Positions 9,109 to 19,757 of a stretch of DNA of 64,000 nucleotides are shown piece after piece. The notes below the pieces were generated by a model. The model saw nothing but the letters and a program-made list of their open reading frames with translations, was not told where the DNA came from and searched no databases. Position numbers and translations under genes: made by a program. Numbering within the stretch: position 1 is the first letter of the stretch; every line of letters begins with the position of its first letter. Source of the DNA: Chloroflexota bacterium (GTDB lineage: Bacteria > Chloroflexota > UBA11872); NCBI GenBank assembly GCA_028873795.1, contig JAPPNP010000006.1:1-64000 (forward strand). Direction: 5' to 3'.

Positions 9109-11394
9109 CTAGAGCGTGCGGCGTTTGCGGAGGGCGACCGTCGGCTTGGGCGGAGCCGCCACAGCGCCCTCCAGCCGAATTTGCGGCAGCCAGCGCAGCG
9201 GTCGCGGCAGCCACCAGTTGCGCGACCCGAGCAGCTTCATCGACGCCGGCACCAGGATGGAGCGGATGAGCGTGGCGTCGATGGCGACGGCAACCGCCAG
9301 CCCGAAGCCGATCTGCTGGAAGACGACCAGATCACCCGAGGCGAATCCGCCGAACACCGCGACCATGATCAGGGCGGCGCCGGTGATGAGCGCGCCGGTC
9401 CGCCGCAGCCCAAACGCCACCGACTCGGCGTTGTCGCCGGTGCGGTCGAAGCGCTCCCGAATGCGACTAAGGAGGAAGACGTGGTAGTCCATGGAGAGCC
9501 CGAACAGCACCGCGAATAGCAGGATCGGCACCCAGGCCTCGATGGCGCTGACCTTCTGAAAGCCCAGGAAATCGGCGGCAAAGCCCATCTGCGAAACCAG
9601 CACCACCAGGCCGTAGGCGGCGCCCACCGCCAGCAGGTTCATGAGAATCGCCTTGGCCGGCACGATCAGCGAGCGGAAGACCACGAGCAGCAGGACGAAG
9701 CTGATGCTCAGGACGATGCCGAAGACCACCGGGGTGTATTGCGTGGCCACGTCGAAGTAGGCCACGTTCTGGGCCGCGACGCCGGTGATGTAGGCCCTGG
9801 CCTCGGCGTCGGCGAGGGCCCGCGGAATGACCTCGTCGCGCAGCCGACGGACGGCATCGGCGCCCGCCGCGCTGGTGGGATCCGCGACCAGCGGCACGGT
9901 GATGAGCGCGGCCGAACCGTCGCGGCTGAACTCGAGGCGTGAAGGGCCGAACTCCGGGTCGTTGCCCAGCGCGGTCTGCAGCCGAGCGATCGCCGCCTGC
10001 ACCGCGGCTGCCTCGGTGTCGCCTTCGACGACGATCCGCGCCGGCGAGACCAGGCCGCCGAGGAACTCTTCCTGCAGCACGGCAAGTCCGTCGTGCGTCC
10101 GAGTTTCCGGCGGGAGGCTCGAGAGGCTGGAGGAGCCCGTGTTGATTCCAAGGTTGGGCACCGCGGCGGCGACGAGCAGCCCGCCGACAATGACGAGGCT
10201 GACGATCGGCCGGCGCATGACGGCGTAGGCCAGGCGGTCCCACAGCGGCCGTCCGCGCCGGCGCTTGGCCATGGCGGCGAGGCGCCCGAGCAACGGAACG
10301 CTCAGCGCATCGACGCGGTCGCCCATGAGGCTCAGGACCGCCGGGAGCAGCGTGAGCGCGGCGAACACCGCCGCGGCGACCACCAGGATCGCGCCGGCCG
10401 CCAGACCCTGGAACACGTTCACCGGAATGATCAGCAGCCCGAGGAGGGCCACGATGACGACCAGGCCGCTGATCAGCACCGCGCGGCTGGCCGTGGCCCC
10501 CACGGTCGTGATGGCCTCGATGGTGTCCAGGCCCGCGCGGCGCTCCTCGCGGTAGCGGGAGACGACGAACAGCGAGTAGTCGATGCCCACGGCCAGACCC
10601 ATCATCGTGACCATGTTGACCACGAAGAACGAGAGATCGAACACCTGGCCGATCAGCGCGGTGGCGCCCAGGGCGATGACGATCGCCACGCCGGCCAGCA
10701 CGATCGGGAGCAGCGCCGCGGCCAGCGCGCCAAAGACCAGCACCAGGATCAAGAAGGCGATCGGCAGGGCCACCAGCTCGCCCTTTTGCAGGTCGCGCTC
10801 GGCGATCTCCCGGAAGTCCTGGCCGCCGGTGGCGCGGCCGGTCACGTAGGTGCTGAAGCCCGCGGTCTCCACGGCGTCGACCACCGCGTGGACCTGATGG
10901 ACGTTGACGATCGCGTCCTCCAGCCCGCCGCTCATGAGCACCGGCAGCAGCAGCGATTGCCGGTCCCGCGATACCAACGAGGGGTCGCCCGTCTGGTAGT
11001 AGCTGAACACGCCCTGGACCGTCGCCGGACCGAGCGCGGCGAGGTCGCCCTGCAACCGCTCGACCGTGGCGCGGAACGACGGCTCGTCCACCGTGCTCGA
11101 CTCGGCCCGCACGATCACCAGCTCGGTGATGCCGTCGGGACGGTCGAACCGTTCGGCGATGATTTGATCGCCGAGCGCATAGTCGGGGTTGTTCGAGATC
11201 CGTTGGTCGGTCGTGAGCGAGCCGCCGAGCTGCGTCGCCACCAGCGCGCTCGCGGCCGCGAGCATGGCTGCCCAGATGCCGACGGTGCGCCAGGGATGAC
11301 GGGCGCAATGGGCGGCGAGCGCTCCGAGGGACAACTCCGGAGTAGGCGGCATGCCAACGCGAAGATCCCGGACACGCCGCAGGAAACGCCTCAT
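9109..11394 (-). CDS. MMPL/RND family transporter
   Basis: Long polytopic protein with duplicated RND architecture: GLAVGIDYSLFVVSRYREER and FGLSMDYHVFLLSRIRERFD; ATG at 11394 preferred to ORF opening at 11538. Confidence 0.85.
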   Translation of the reverse strand: MRRFLRRVRDLRVGMPPTPELSLGALAAHCARHPWRTVGIWAAMLAAASALVATQLGGSLTTDQRISNNPDYALGDQIIAERFDRPDGITELVIVRAESSTVDEPSFRATVERLQGDLAALGPATVQGVFSYYQTGDPSLVSRDRQSLLLPVLMSGGLEDAIVNVHQVHAVVDAVETAGFSTYVTGRATGGQDFREIAERDLQKGELVALPIAFLILVLVFGALAAALLPIVLAGVAIVIALGATALIGQVFDLSFFVVNMVTMMGLAVGIDYSLFVVSRYREERRAGLDTIEAITTVGATASRAVLISGLVVIVALLGLLIIPVNVFQGLAAGAILVVAAAVFAALTLLPAVLSLMGDRVDALSVPLLGRLAAMAKRRRGRPLWDRLAYAVMRRPIVSLVIVGGLLVAAAVPNLGINTGSSSLSSLPPETRTHDGLAVLQEEFLGGLVSPARIVVEGDTEAAAVQAAIARLQTALGNDPEFGPSRLEFSRDGSAALITVPLVADPTSAAGADAVRRLRDEVIPRALADAEARAYITGVAAQNVAYFDVATQYTPVVFGIVLSISFVLLLVVFRSLIVPAKAILMNLLAVGAAYGLVVLVSQMGFAADFLGFQKVSAIEAWVPILLFAVLFGLSMDYHVFLLSRIRERFDRTGDNAESVAFGLRRTGALITGAALIMVAVFGGFASGDLVVFQQIGFGLAVAVAIDATLIRSILVPASMKLLGSRNWWLPRPLRWLPQIRLEGAVAAPPKPTVALRKRRTL

Positions 11395-11715
11395 CGATCC
11401 GCCGCCGACCCGCGCTCGATCAGGCTTGGTTCCACCTAGGTCCTGTCTACGCCGGAGCCGCGCACGGCGGGCGCCAGACGAGAGGCTGCGCCCGAGGGCG
11501 TGAGCATCGCGTTTCTCGAATCGCTCCGGGCGGCGCAAAGGGCCGCATGCTAGGTGCGATCAGTGTGTCCCGCGCGCGGACCGGGCTTGTGTGAGTTCCG
11601 CGACGCGGCAGCGGAGCGCGCGGCGCTTGTGTAAGAGAACTTACATTAGGGTCAGGATGCCGAGTCTTGACCGAGTGTCAGCACTTGCCGCCGACCCGCA
11701 GCCGGTAACTCGGAC

Positions 11716-11746
11716 CTCTAGATTCCTCGCTGCGCTCGGAATGACG
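11716..11746. repeat. Solo half-unit of the 83-bp element (ctctagattcctcgctgcgctcggaatgacg)
   Basis: Matches one arm of the 83-bp element. Confidence 0.7.
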
Positions 11747-11751
11747 GGTCT

Positions 11752-11878
11752 CCGGTGGCCCGCGCTGCGTGCAGCGTGGGAGCGGCCGTCCCCTCACCCT
11801 ATCCCTCTCCCCGTGGGAGAGGGGACCGGACCGGCCACGGCCGAGTCTCTCAGGCTGCCCGCAGCTTGGGGCATCGGG
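11752..11878 (+). repeat. ~122-bp direct repeat, copy 1 (intergenic)
   Basis: ggtggcccgcgctgcgtgcagcgtgggagcggccgtcccctcaccctatccctctccccgtgggagaggggaccggaccggccac... repeated at 12020. Confidence 0.8.
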
Positions 11879-12019
11879 CGCGCAGTCTGGACCGATTGGC
11901 ATCGCATTCAGTCCGGATGGAGAGGCGTGACCCGTTGGGGCGGGTTTCGAACCCGCCGGTTCGACCTGAGGACTCTCGCCTAGACTGGCTTGCCGACGTG
12001 CACCATCAGCACCTTCCGC

Positions 12020-12141
12020 GGTGGCCCACGCTGCGTGCAGCGTGGGACCGGCCGTCCCCTCACCCTGTCCCTCTCCCCGTGGGAGAGGGGACCGGACCGG
12101 CCACTGCCGAGTCTCCCAGGCTGCCCGCAGCCTGGGCCACC
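12020..12141 (+). repeat. ~122-bp direct repeat, copy 2 (intergenic)
   Basis: ggtggcccacgctgcgtgcagcgtgggaccggccgtcccctcaccctgtccctctccccgtgggagaggggaccggaccggccac... Confidence 0.8.
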
Positions 12142-12153
12142 GGAACGGAAGAT

Positions 12154-12915
12154 TTACACCGGCTTCCCGCCGTGGACCATGAGCACCTGGCCGGTGGCGA
12201 GGCGGTTGTGGACCACGAAACCCATGATCGCGTCGGCCACGTCCTCGGGCTCGCAAATGCGCTGGAGGTAGGTCCCCGTGCGCGCGCGCTCACGACCGGT
12301 GTCGGCATAGGCCGGGTCGGGATGGTCGAAGTGCCACTCGGTGTTGATGAACCCGGGCGCGACGCAGTTGACCCGCACGTCCGGGGCCATCGCGCGCGCC
12401 AGGGTGCGGGTGAGGCTGTGCACCGCGGCCTTCGAGGCGCAGTAGGGGATCGAGCTGCCCGAGTCGCCGATGCCGGCGACCGACCCCACGTTCACCACCA
12501 CGCCTTCGCCGCCGGCGCGCAGGTGCGCCGCCGCCGCGCGGGTGACGTTGAACAACCCCTGCACGTTGGTGGCGAAGATCACGTCCCAGGCGTCGTCCTC
12601 CACGCTGTCGAGGTCCAGGATGTCGCTGAATCGCGTCGTCGCCGCGTTGTTGATGAGGATGTCGAGGCCGCCCAGGGCGGCGACCGCGTCGGCGACGAGC
12701 GAACGCGCGGCCTCCGGTGAGCTCACGTCCGCCGCGATGGGTACGGCCGTCACGCCGTGGGCGCGGGCCTTGTCCGCAACCGCGTCGGCGCGGTCCTTCG
12801 AGCGCACGTAGTTCACGGCGACCGAGGCGCCGCGCTCGGCCAACATCTCGACCGTGGCGGCGCCGACGCCGCGGCTGCCTCCGGTCACCAGGGCGCGTTT
12901 GCCGCTGAGCGTCAT
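12154..12915 (-). CDS. SDR family oxidoreductase
   Basis: [34 protein letters not shown], [15 protein letters not shown] motifs. Confidence 0.9.
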   Translation of the reverse strand: MTLSGKRALVTGGSRGVGAATVEMLAERGASVAVNYVRSKDRADAVADKARAHGVTAVPIAADVSSPEAARSLVADAVAALGGLDILINNAATTRFSDILDLDSVEDDAWDVIFATNVQGLFNVTRAAAAHLRAGGEGVVVNVGSVAGIGDSGSSIPYCASKAAVHSLTRTLARAMAPDVRVNCVAPGFINTEWHFDHPDPAYADTGRERARTGTYLQRICEPEDVADAIMGFVVHNRLATGQVLMVHGGKPV

Positions 12916-13031
12916 TTCGGAAACTCCTTCGATCCGCCTCGTCCGAGCGGCATGGTACGCGCCCGGCGTTGGCGGCAGGCCCATCGCCGGGTGAGAATCG
13001 GGGGCCGCTCGGACCGCCGCGCGGCTCACCG

Positions 13032-15077
13032 ATGGGTCACCGCGTGCCGAATCGCCTCGCCGCCGAGTCCAGCCCCTACCTCCTACAGCATCAACTCAAC
13101 CCGGTGGATTGGTATCCCTGGGGCGAGGAGGCGCTGACAAGAGCGCGCGACGAGAACCGGCCGATATTCCTGAGCATTGGCTACGCGGCCTGCCACTGGT
13201 GCCATGTGATGGAGCACGAGTCGTTCGAGGACGAGGACACGGCGGCCTATCTGAATGAAAACTTCGTGTCGATCAAGGTGGACCGCGAAGAGCGGCCCGA
13301 TCTGGATCAGATCTACATGAGCGCGGTGACGGCGATCACGGGGCACGGGGGCTGGCCGATGACCGTGTTCCTGATGCCCGACGGGCGGCCGTTTCACGGC
13401 GGCACCTACTTCCCGCCGGAGCCGCGCTACGGCATGCCGTCATTCCTCCAACTGCTGAAGCAGGTGTGGGAGGCGTGGGTGATCCGGCGCGACGACCTGG
13501 ACAACGGCGCGCAGCAGTTGGTCGAGGCGCTGCAGCGGGTGCAGGCGGGCGCGTCGGCGAGCGAGCTGACGGAGCAGACCCTCAATCAGGCCAGCCGCGT
13601 GCTGACGACGACTCACGACCGGCAGCACGGCGGCTGGGGCGCGGCGCCGAAGTTCCCGCAGCCCATGGCGCTGGAGTTCTTGCTGCGGCGGCACGTGGCG
13701 ACGGGCGAAGGCCTGCTGCTGGACGTCGTGGAGCGCTCCCTGACCAAGATGGCGCGCGGCGGCATCTACGACCAGCTCGGGGGCGGATTCCACCGCTACA
13801 GCGTCGACGCCGAGTGGCTGGCGCCGCACTTCGAAAAGATGCTCTACGACAACGCTCAACTGGCCCGGGTGTACCTGCACGCCTGGCAGATCACGGGCAA
13901 TCCCGAATACCGGGAGGTCGTCGAAGCGACGCTGGACTACGTGGCGCGCGAGATGACGCACCCGGGCGGCGGGTTCTTCAGCACGCAGGACGCCGACTCG
14001 GAAGGCGAGGAGGGCAAGTTCTTCGTCTGGTCGATCGATGAGGTGAATGAGCTGTTGGGGGACGACGCGCCCCTGTTCCGCGATGCGTACGACGTGTCGC
14101 GGAGCGGCAACTGGGAAGGCAAGACCATCCTGCGGAAAGTGCGCGACGCGGACGTGCTGGCGTCCATGCACGGTGGTTCGGTCGAGGAGGTCGAGGCGCG
14201 GCTGGCGGCGGGTCGGGCGGTGCTGTTCGAGCGGCGGGAGGGCCGCATCCGACCCGGGCTGGACGACAAGGTGCTGACGGCGTGGAACGGCTTGATGCTG
14301 GCGACCGTGGCGGACGCGGCGCGGGTGCTCGACCGCGACGATTACCGCGATCTGGCGGTGCGGGCCGGCGAGTTTGCGTGGCGCGAGCTGCGCCGCCCCA
14401 ACGGCAGGCTGTGGCGCACCTGGCGCGATGGACAGGCCAAGCTCAACGGCTATCTGGAGGACTATGCCTATCTCGCCTCCGGTCTGGTCGAGCTTTACCA
14501 GACGACGTTCGACCCTCGATGGTTCGAGGCGGCGTGCGAGTTGTCGGATGCCATGCTGGCGCACTTCGTCGATCCCGCGGGGGGCTTCTTCGATACCAGC
14601 GAGGACCACGAAACGCTGATCACGCGACCGAAAGACGTGCAGGACAACGCCACGCCGTCCGGCAACGCCATGGCGGCGACCGTGCTGGCGCAGCTCGCCG
14701 CGCTGACGGGCGAGGCCCGATATGCCGACGCGGTGGCGCGGGCGCTGCCGCTGGTCGGCCGATTTGCGGGGGAGCACGCCACCGGGTTCGGACAATGGCT
14801 CTGCGCCGCGGACTTCGCGCTCTCGGGCGCCCTGGAAGTCGCCATCGTGGGCGACCTGCAGGATCCGGGGACGCGCGAGCTTATCGACACCGCGTTCGAC
14901 GCCTACCGACCGCGCCAGGTGGTCGCGGCGGCGGCGCCTTCGGCGTCGCCCGCCGTTCCGCTGCTGGCCGGACGCCAGGCGCTCGAGGGGTCGGCGACCG
15001 CCTATGTGTGCCGCAACTTCACCTGCGACTTGCCGGTCACGGACGCCGCCGGCCTCGCGGCGCAACTGTCCGGATAG
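13032..15077 (+). CDS. Thioredoxin domain-containing protein, YyaL/SPATA20 family (DUF255)
   Basis: [29 protein letters not shown]...[23 protein letters not shown] hallmark. Confidence 0.93.
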   Translation: MGHRVPNRLAAESSPYLLQHQLNPVDWYPWGEEALTRARDENRPIFLSIGYAACHWCHVMEHESFEDEDTAAYLNENFVSIKVDREERPDLDQIYMSAVTAITGHGGWPMTVFLMPDGRPFHGGTYFPPEPRYGMPSFLQLLKQVWEAWVIRRDDLDNGAQQLVEALQRVQAGASASELTEQTLNQASRVLTTTHDRQHGGWGAAPKFPQPMALEFLLRRHVATGEGLLLDVVERSLTKMARGGIYDQLGGGFHRYSVDAEWLAPHFEKMLYDNAQLARVYLHAWQITGNPEYREVVEATLDYVAREMTHPGGGFFSTQDADSEGEEGKFFVWSIDEVNELLGDDAPLFRDAYDVSRSGNWEGKTILRKVRDADVLASMHGGSVEEVEARLAAGRAVLFERREGRIRPGLDDKVLTAWNGLMLATVADAARVLDRDDYRDLAVRAGEFAWRELRRPNGRLWRTWRDGQAKLNGYLEDYAYLASGLVELYQTTFDPRWFEAACELSDAMLAHFVDPAGGFFDTSEDHETLITRPKDVQDNATPSGNAMAATVLAQLAALTGEARYADAVARALPLVGRFAGEHATGFGQWLCAADFALSGALEVAIVGDLQDPGTRELIDTAFDAYRPRQVVAAAAPSASPAVPLLAGRQALEGSATAYVCRNFTCDLPVTDAAGLAAQLSG

Positions 15078-15121
15078 CGCCGGGTCGGTAGGATGGGGCA
15101 AATGCGCGCTCGGGAGCTGCG

Positions 15122-16021
15122 ATGGACGTTCTGCGAATAACGCCGCGGGGGTTCTGCCACGGCGTGGTCGACGCCATCCGCCTGGCGCAAGAGGCCGGCC
15201 AAACGCACGAAGGCCCCGTGTACATGCTGGGCTACCTGGTGCACAACGCCCACGTGGTGCAGGAGCTGGCGCAGTACAACGTCAAGCTCATCGACTTCGA
15301 CGATCGGCTGGCGGGCCTTGACCAGATCGAGGGGGGCACGGTCATCCTCACGGCGCACGGCGTGTCGCCGGCGGTGAAAAACCGGGCCATGGACCGCGGG
15401 CTGACCGTGATCGACGCCACCTGCTCCGACGTCTACGTGACACACGACTTGATCATCGACCTGGTGGACAAGGGCTACGAGATCATCTACGTGGGCAAGC
15501 CGGGCCATCCCGAGCCGGAAGGCGCCATCGGCGAAGCGCCCGACCACGTGCACCTGGTCTCGTCGACGGACGACGTCGCCAACCTCGACCTCAAGTCGGA
15601 GTACATCGCCGTCACGACGCAAACGACGCTGAGCGTGTGGGACACCGAGGACATCATCTCCAGCATTCTCGACAAATACCCGGACGCCGAGGTGCACAAC
15701 GACATCTGCCTGGCCACCCAGGACCGCCAGGAGGCGGCGGTGGCGGCCGCCGACGAATGCGACCTGGTGCTGGTGGTGGGAAGCTCACGCAGCTCCAACT
15801 CGAGGCGCCTCGTCGAGGTGGTGCGCGACATCAAGGGCAAGCCCGCGTACCTCGTGGACACGGTCGAGGAGATCGACCTGGAGTGGTTCGTGGATACCCA
15901 GCGCGTGGGCATCACGGCCGGCGCGTCAACGCCCGCGCGCCTGACGCGCAAGGTGATCGAGTTCGTGGAGGCCTACGAGCCGGCGGTCACGGCCGCCAAC
16001 GGAGGCGGCGGCGAGGACTAG
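15122..16021 (+). CDS. ispH: 4-hydroxy-3-methylbut-2-enyl diphosphate reductase
   Basis: RGFCHGVVDAIRLA, ATCSDVYVTHD, GITAGASTPARL motifs with Fe-S cysteines. Confidence 0.93.
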   Translation: MDVLRITPRGFCHGVVDAIRLAQEAGQTHEGPVYMLGYLVHNAHVVQELAQYNVKLIDFDDRLAGLDQIEGGTVILTAHGVSPAVKNRAMDRGLTVIDATCSDVYVTHDLIIDLVDKGYEIIYVGKPGHPEPEGAIGEAPDHVHLVSSTDDVANLDLKSEYIAVTTQTTLSVWDTEDIISSILDKYPDAEVHNDICLATQDRQEAAVAAADECDLVLVVGSSRSSNSRRLVEVVRDIKGKPAYLVDTVEEIDLEWFVDTQRVGITAGASTPARLTRKVIEFVEAYEPAVTAANGGGGED

Positions 16022-17073
16022 AGCCGCTCGGACGAGCCGGCCTGCTCCGCTTGCGCGTTGAGGTCATCGACCACGAACGGCAGCAGCGGCACGCCGAGTT
16101 GGCGCGACTCATCCAGCCGCTCCCACTCGATCTCGCCGGGCACGAAGATGCGCGACGTGCCCTCCACGCGCGGCGCGTTGTGGAATAGCCCAATCTGCTG
16201 ATCGACCAGCGCCGTGAACGCATCCGGCGGCATAAAGGCCGCGACGTCGATGGCGTGAAACCAATGCCCGGTGTCCCCGTGGCTCCCGTCGGGCTGCGGT
16301 CGCCCCACCGCGGGCCCAAAGCTGGCCCCGGCCAGCACTCCGGCCAGGAGATCGACCACCTGCGAGAGGCCGATGCCCTTCGGGCCGCCGATGGAGACGC
16401 CGGCGCCTTCGGCCAGATCGGCCGGGTCCGTGCTCGGGCGGCCGTCGCGGTCGAGAATCCAGCCCTCGGGCACCTGCTGCCCCAATCGCTCGGCAATCGC
16501 CACGCGCGAATTGGCCGAGACCGACATGGCCATATCGAGCACGATGGGGCGCTCGCGCGCCGCCGGAATGGCGAAGGCGATGGGGTTGTTGCCGACGATG
16601 CGCCGGCGACCGCCAAAGGGAAACATCGTGGGCCCGGCATTGGTGGCGGCGAACCCGATCATCTGGTGCGGCAGCGCCATCATGGCGAAGTGGGCGGCCG
16701 CGCCGAAGTGATTGCTGCGCTTGGTGAAGCCGGTCGCCGCGCCGTTGGCACGGGCCTTCTGAATGACCGCCTGCATGGTGAAGTGGCCCGCCACCGCGCC
16801 CGGTGCGCGATCACCGTCCACGTGCACCGTCGCCGGCGTCTCGCTCACGATGCGGGGCTGCGCTTGTACGTTCGTGGAGCCGCGGCCGATCTCCTTGCCG
16901 TACTTCGGCAGCATCACGTGGCCGTGCGTGCGGACGCCGCGCATGTCGGCGGCGATGAGGTTGTCGGCCAGGATCTCGGCGTGGTCGGCGCTCAGTCCCA
17001 ACCCCTGCAGCAGCGCCAGGTCGAAGCGGCGCAGGTCGGCTTCGGGAATGCGGACATATTCGTCAGACGGCAT
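16018..17073 (-). CDS. Malate/L-lactate dehydrogenase family (Ldh, COG2055) oxidoreductase
   Basis: RGVRTHGHVMLPKYGKEI, RSNHFGAAAHFA, GNNPIAFAIPA, GLSQVVDLLAGVLAGASFG motifs. Confidence 0.9.
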   Translation of the reverse strand: MPSDEYVRIPEADLRRFDLALLQGLGLSADHAEILADNLIAADMRGVRTHGHVMLPKYGKEIGRGSTNVQAQPRIVSETPATVHVDGDRAPGAVAGHFTMQAVIQKARANGAATGFTKRSNHFGAAAHFAMMALPHQMIGFAATNAGPTMFPFGGRRRIVGNNPIAFAIPAARERPIVLDMAMSVSANSRVAIAERLGQQVPEGWILDRDGRPSTDPADLAEGAGVSIGGPKGIGLSQVVDLLAGVLAGASFGPAVGRPQPDGSHGDTGHWFHAIDVAAFMPPDAFTALVDQQIGLFHNAPRVEGTSRIFVPGEIEWERLDESRQLGVPLLPFVVDDLNAQAEQAGSSERL

Positions 17074-17254
17074 GGCGTGGCCGATTCGTGCGCGAGCGGG
17101 AAGCCCATGGATCGTACGTCAGGCGACCACCGGCCTCGGACCCGGCGTGCCCACGGCATGATTCCGGCGGCGCTGGGGCGTCCGCCCCGCGGATCCGGCG
17201 GCCGCCGGGCAAGATTGCTACGATCGTCGCCGCCGATCCGACCAGGACTCCGCC

Positions 17255-17557
17255 ATGCCCGCGCTTGACGATGCCGCCATGGAAGCCGTGGTGCAGGCGC
17301 TGTACGCGCATCCGAACCGCCGCCACGCGATTCCGGTTGACTCCGAGGATGCCGTGGGAAATCTGCGGCTGGCGCTCGAGGCGACGGTCACGCGCCTGCA
17401 CGGCAGCGACGCGATGTGGGGCCGCGGCGTTCGGATCGAGGTCGAACGCGACGATGACGGCGTGCCGCATCGCGCCTGGCTGTGGCGCGGATTGGTGGGT
17501 GGCCAGCGGCCGATGCGGGACGGATTCAGCAGCGAACCGCGTCGAGTCCGCGCCTAG
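17255..17557 (+). CDS. Hypothetical protein (about 100 aa)
   Basis: ORF with ATG filling the gap between two minus-strand genes; no family recognised. Confidence 0.45.
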   Translation: MPALDDAAMEAVVQALYAHPNRRHAIPVDSEDAVGNLRLALEATVTRLHGSDAMWGRGVRIEVERDDDGVPHRAWLWRGLVGGQRPMRDGFSSEPRRVRA

Positions 17558-17591
17558 CAACCACGCGTAGACACTGCCGGCGCCGCCCGCG

Positions 17592-18614
17592 CTAGGACGA
17601 TTCGGTTTCGAGGGCGGCGAGCGCGTCGGCGGCCTTGCGCTTCTTGTCCGGGTCGGGGTCCCGGGCGACGATGCGCTGCAGCGTGGCGCGGGCCTCCACG
17701 CCGCCTCGGGCGGCCACCTCGAACGCCATGGCATCGCGCTTTTCGTTGTACTGCGGGTCGAACTCACCCAGGTTGAGGTCCCAGTCGCGCCAGTAGTACT
17801 GGTGCTGGCCCGGCGCCCAGCCCTCGTAGATCTGCTCCCACGTGACGTCGGGGTCGTGCGGATTCAAGCTGCCAGGCAAGATCGGATCGGCGATGCGCTG
17901 GAAGCGCAGGTCCACCGACAGGCGCAGCCGCGACCCCGTGGCCGGCGCCCCGCGATGGACGGTCATGCTGTGGAAGAACAGCACGTCGCCTTGCTGAAAC
18001 GTGCCCCCCACCCAGGACCCATGCAGCGGGTCCGAAATCTCCGTGCCGCTGGCGCCGAGCGCCGGGACAAAGTCAAAGACGCCCTTTTGGTGCGATCCGG
18101 CGGCGATCTCGAGACCTCCCATCTCCAACGTCAAGTCGGTGAGGGGAAGCCAGGCGGTAATGGTGTCGGCGGCGCCCTGAATGGGCACGAAGTCCTGGTG
18201 CGCCGGCGTGGTGTAGGCCGTCCGCTCGGGGAATATCACGCGGGCGATGAGGCGCGGTTGCGGCATGACGGTGGCGTCCAGGACACGCTCCATCAGGTCC
18301 ATGAGCTCCGACCGGTGCTGCAGGGCGTGAAACGCGGGCACGCTGTAGAGCCGGTTGTAGACCCTCTGGTATTCGGGCTCGGGCTCGACGGCAAAGGCGC
18401 TCAATTCCGCGATCTGGTCGGTCTCGGGGCTATCGGCAGCGATCCAACCGGAATCTCGCAGCACGGGAAGGAATTGCCGACGCAGGTCTTCGACCACGGG
18501 CGGCGGCAGCAGGCCCCGAACGAACAGGTAGCCGTCGCGGTCGAATCGACGGCGGACCGCATCGGCGTCGCCGGCGATTTCGGTGGCGTCAAAGAAGGGA
18601 CGGACGTCGCTCAT
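17592..18614 (-). CDS. Phytanoyl-CoA dioxygenase (PhyH) family protein (tandem copy)
   Basis: FDRDGYLFVRGLLPPPVVEDLRRQFL; TPAHQDFVPIQGAADTITAWLPL (HxD); VHRGAPATGSRLRLSVDLRFQR. Confidence 0.9.
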   Translation of the reverse strand: MSDVRPFFDATEIAGDADAVRRRFDRDGYLFVRGLLPPPVVEDLRRQFLPVLRDSGWIAADSPETDQIAELSAFAVEPEPEYQRVYNRLYSVPAFHALQHRSELMDLMERVLDATVMPQPRLIARVIFPERTAYTTPAHQDFVPIQGAADTITAWLPLTDLTLEMGGLEIAAGSHQKGVFDFVPALGASGTEISDPLHGSWVGGTFQQGDVLFFHSMTVHRGAPATGSRLRLSVDLRFQRIADPILPGSLNPHDPDVTWEQIYEGWAPGQHQYYWRDWDLNLGEFDPQYNEKRDAMAFEVAARGGVEARATLQRIVARDPDPDKKRKAADALAALETESS

Positions 18615-18685
18615 GGTCGGACTCTCAGGAGCCGTGTCGTCGTGCGTGAGTGTAGCGAGCGCCGACTCCAACGCCGCGGCACGCG

Positions 18686-19708
18686 CTACCCGGTGTCGGC
18701 GTCGAGCGCGGCGAGCGCCTCCTCGGCCCTCAGTTTCTTGGCGGGGTCGGGGTCACGGGCGACGATGCGCAGCAAGGTGGCGCGGGACTCCACGTCACCC
18801 TTGGCGGCCAGCTGGAATGCCATGGCGTCGCGCTTCTCGTTGTACTGCGTGTCGAACTCGGCAACGTCGAGGTCCCAGTCGCGCCAGAAATATTGGTGCT
18901 GCCCCGGCGTCCAGCCCTCGTAAATCTGCTCCCAGGTGACGTCGGGGTCGTGCGGTCTAAGGCTGCCCGGCGCGATGGGATCGGCCAGCCGCTGAAACCG
19001 CAGGTCGACCGACAGCCGCAGCCGAGCGCCCGTGGCCGGCGCCCCGCGATGCACCGTCATGCTGTGAAAAAACAGCACGTCGCCCTGCTCGAAGGTGCCG
19101 CCCACCCACGCGCCGTGCAGCGGATCGGTGATCTCCGTGCCGCCGGCGCCCAGCGCCGGCACGAAATCGAACACGCCTTTTTGGTGGGTGCCGGCCGCAA
19201 TCTGGAGTCCACCCATCTCCGGTGACAGGTCAGTGAGCGGAATCCAGGCCGTGATGGTGTCGGCGGCGCCCTGCACGGGCACGAAGTCCTGGTGCGCCGG
19301 CGTGGTGTGGGCCGTGCGATCCGGGAACAACACCCGGGCGATGACGCGCGGCTGCGGAATCACGGCAGCGTCGAGCACCGCGCCAATGAGGTCCAGCAGC
19401 TCGGCGCGGTGCTGCAGGGCGTGAAACGCGGGCAGGCTGTAGAGCTGGTTATAGACCTTCTGGTAGGCCGGCTCGGGCTCGACGGCGAAGGCGCTCAGCT
19501 CGGCGACTTGGTCGTCCGCCGGGGAGTCTGCGGCGATCCATTCGGCATCGCGCAGCACGGTGAGGAATTGGCGGCGCAGGTCTTCGAGCAGGGGCGGCGG
19601 CAACAGGCCGCGTACGAACAGGTAGCCGTCGCGGTCGAAGCGACGGCGGGCCGCATCGGCGTCGCCGGCGATGTCGGTGGCGTCGAAAAAGGGACGAACG
19701 TCGCTCAT
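18686..19708 (-). CDS. Phytanoyl-CoA dioxygenase (PhyH) family protein (tandem copy)
   Basis: Near-identical architecture and sequence to the 17592-18614 gene; same HxD and distal H/R motifs. Confidence 0.9.
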   Translation of the reverse strand: MSDVRPFFDATDIAGDADAARRRFDRDGYLFVRGLLPPPLLEDLRRQFLTVLRDAEWIAADSPADDQVAELSAFAVEPEPAYQKVYNQLYSLPAFHALQHRAELLDLIGAVLDAAVIPQPRVIARVLFPDRTAHTTPAHQDFVPVQGAADTITAWIPLTDLSPEMGGLQIAAGTHQKGVFDFVPALGAGGTEITDPLHGAWVGGTFEQGDVLFFHSMTVHRGAPATGARLRLSVDLRFQRLADPIAPGSLRPHDPDVTWEQIYEGWTPGQHQYFWRDWDLDVAEFDTQYNEKRDAMAFQLAAKGDVESRATLLRIVARDPDPAKKLRAEEALAALDADTG

Positions 19709-19757
19709 GATCAGACTCTCGGGAGCCGTGTCGTCGTGCGTGAGTGTAGCGAGCGCC

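Noticed and set aside
10093-11439. 448-aa plus-strand ORF opposite the MMPL gene
   Set aside because: Shadow ORF with His/Asp/Arg/Gln-rich low-information translation and no motifs
11935-11965. Possible tRNA T-arm (ggttTCGAAcc) at gggcgggtttcgaacccgccggttcgacc
   Set aside because: Fits the intergenic hairpin repeat family; no acceptor/anticodon arms found around it
12500-12900. Plus-strand ORFs opposite the SDR gene (12470-12811, 12717-12908)
   Set aside because: Shadow ORFs; the SDR motifs are unambiguous on the minus strand
13440-15101. 553-aa minus-strand ORF opposite the DUF255 gene
   Set aside because: Antisense shadow ORF; sense strand carries clear SPATA20/YyaL motifs
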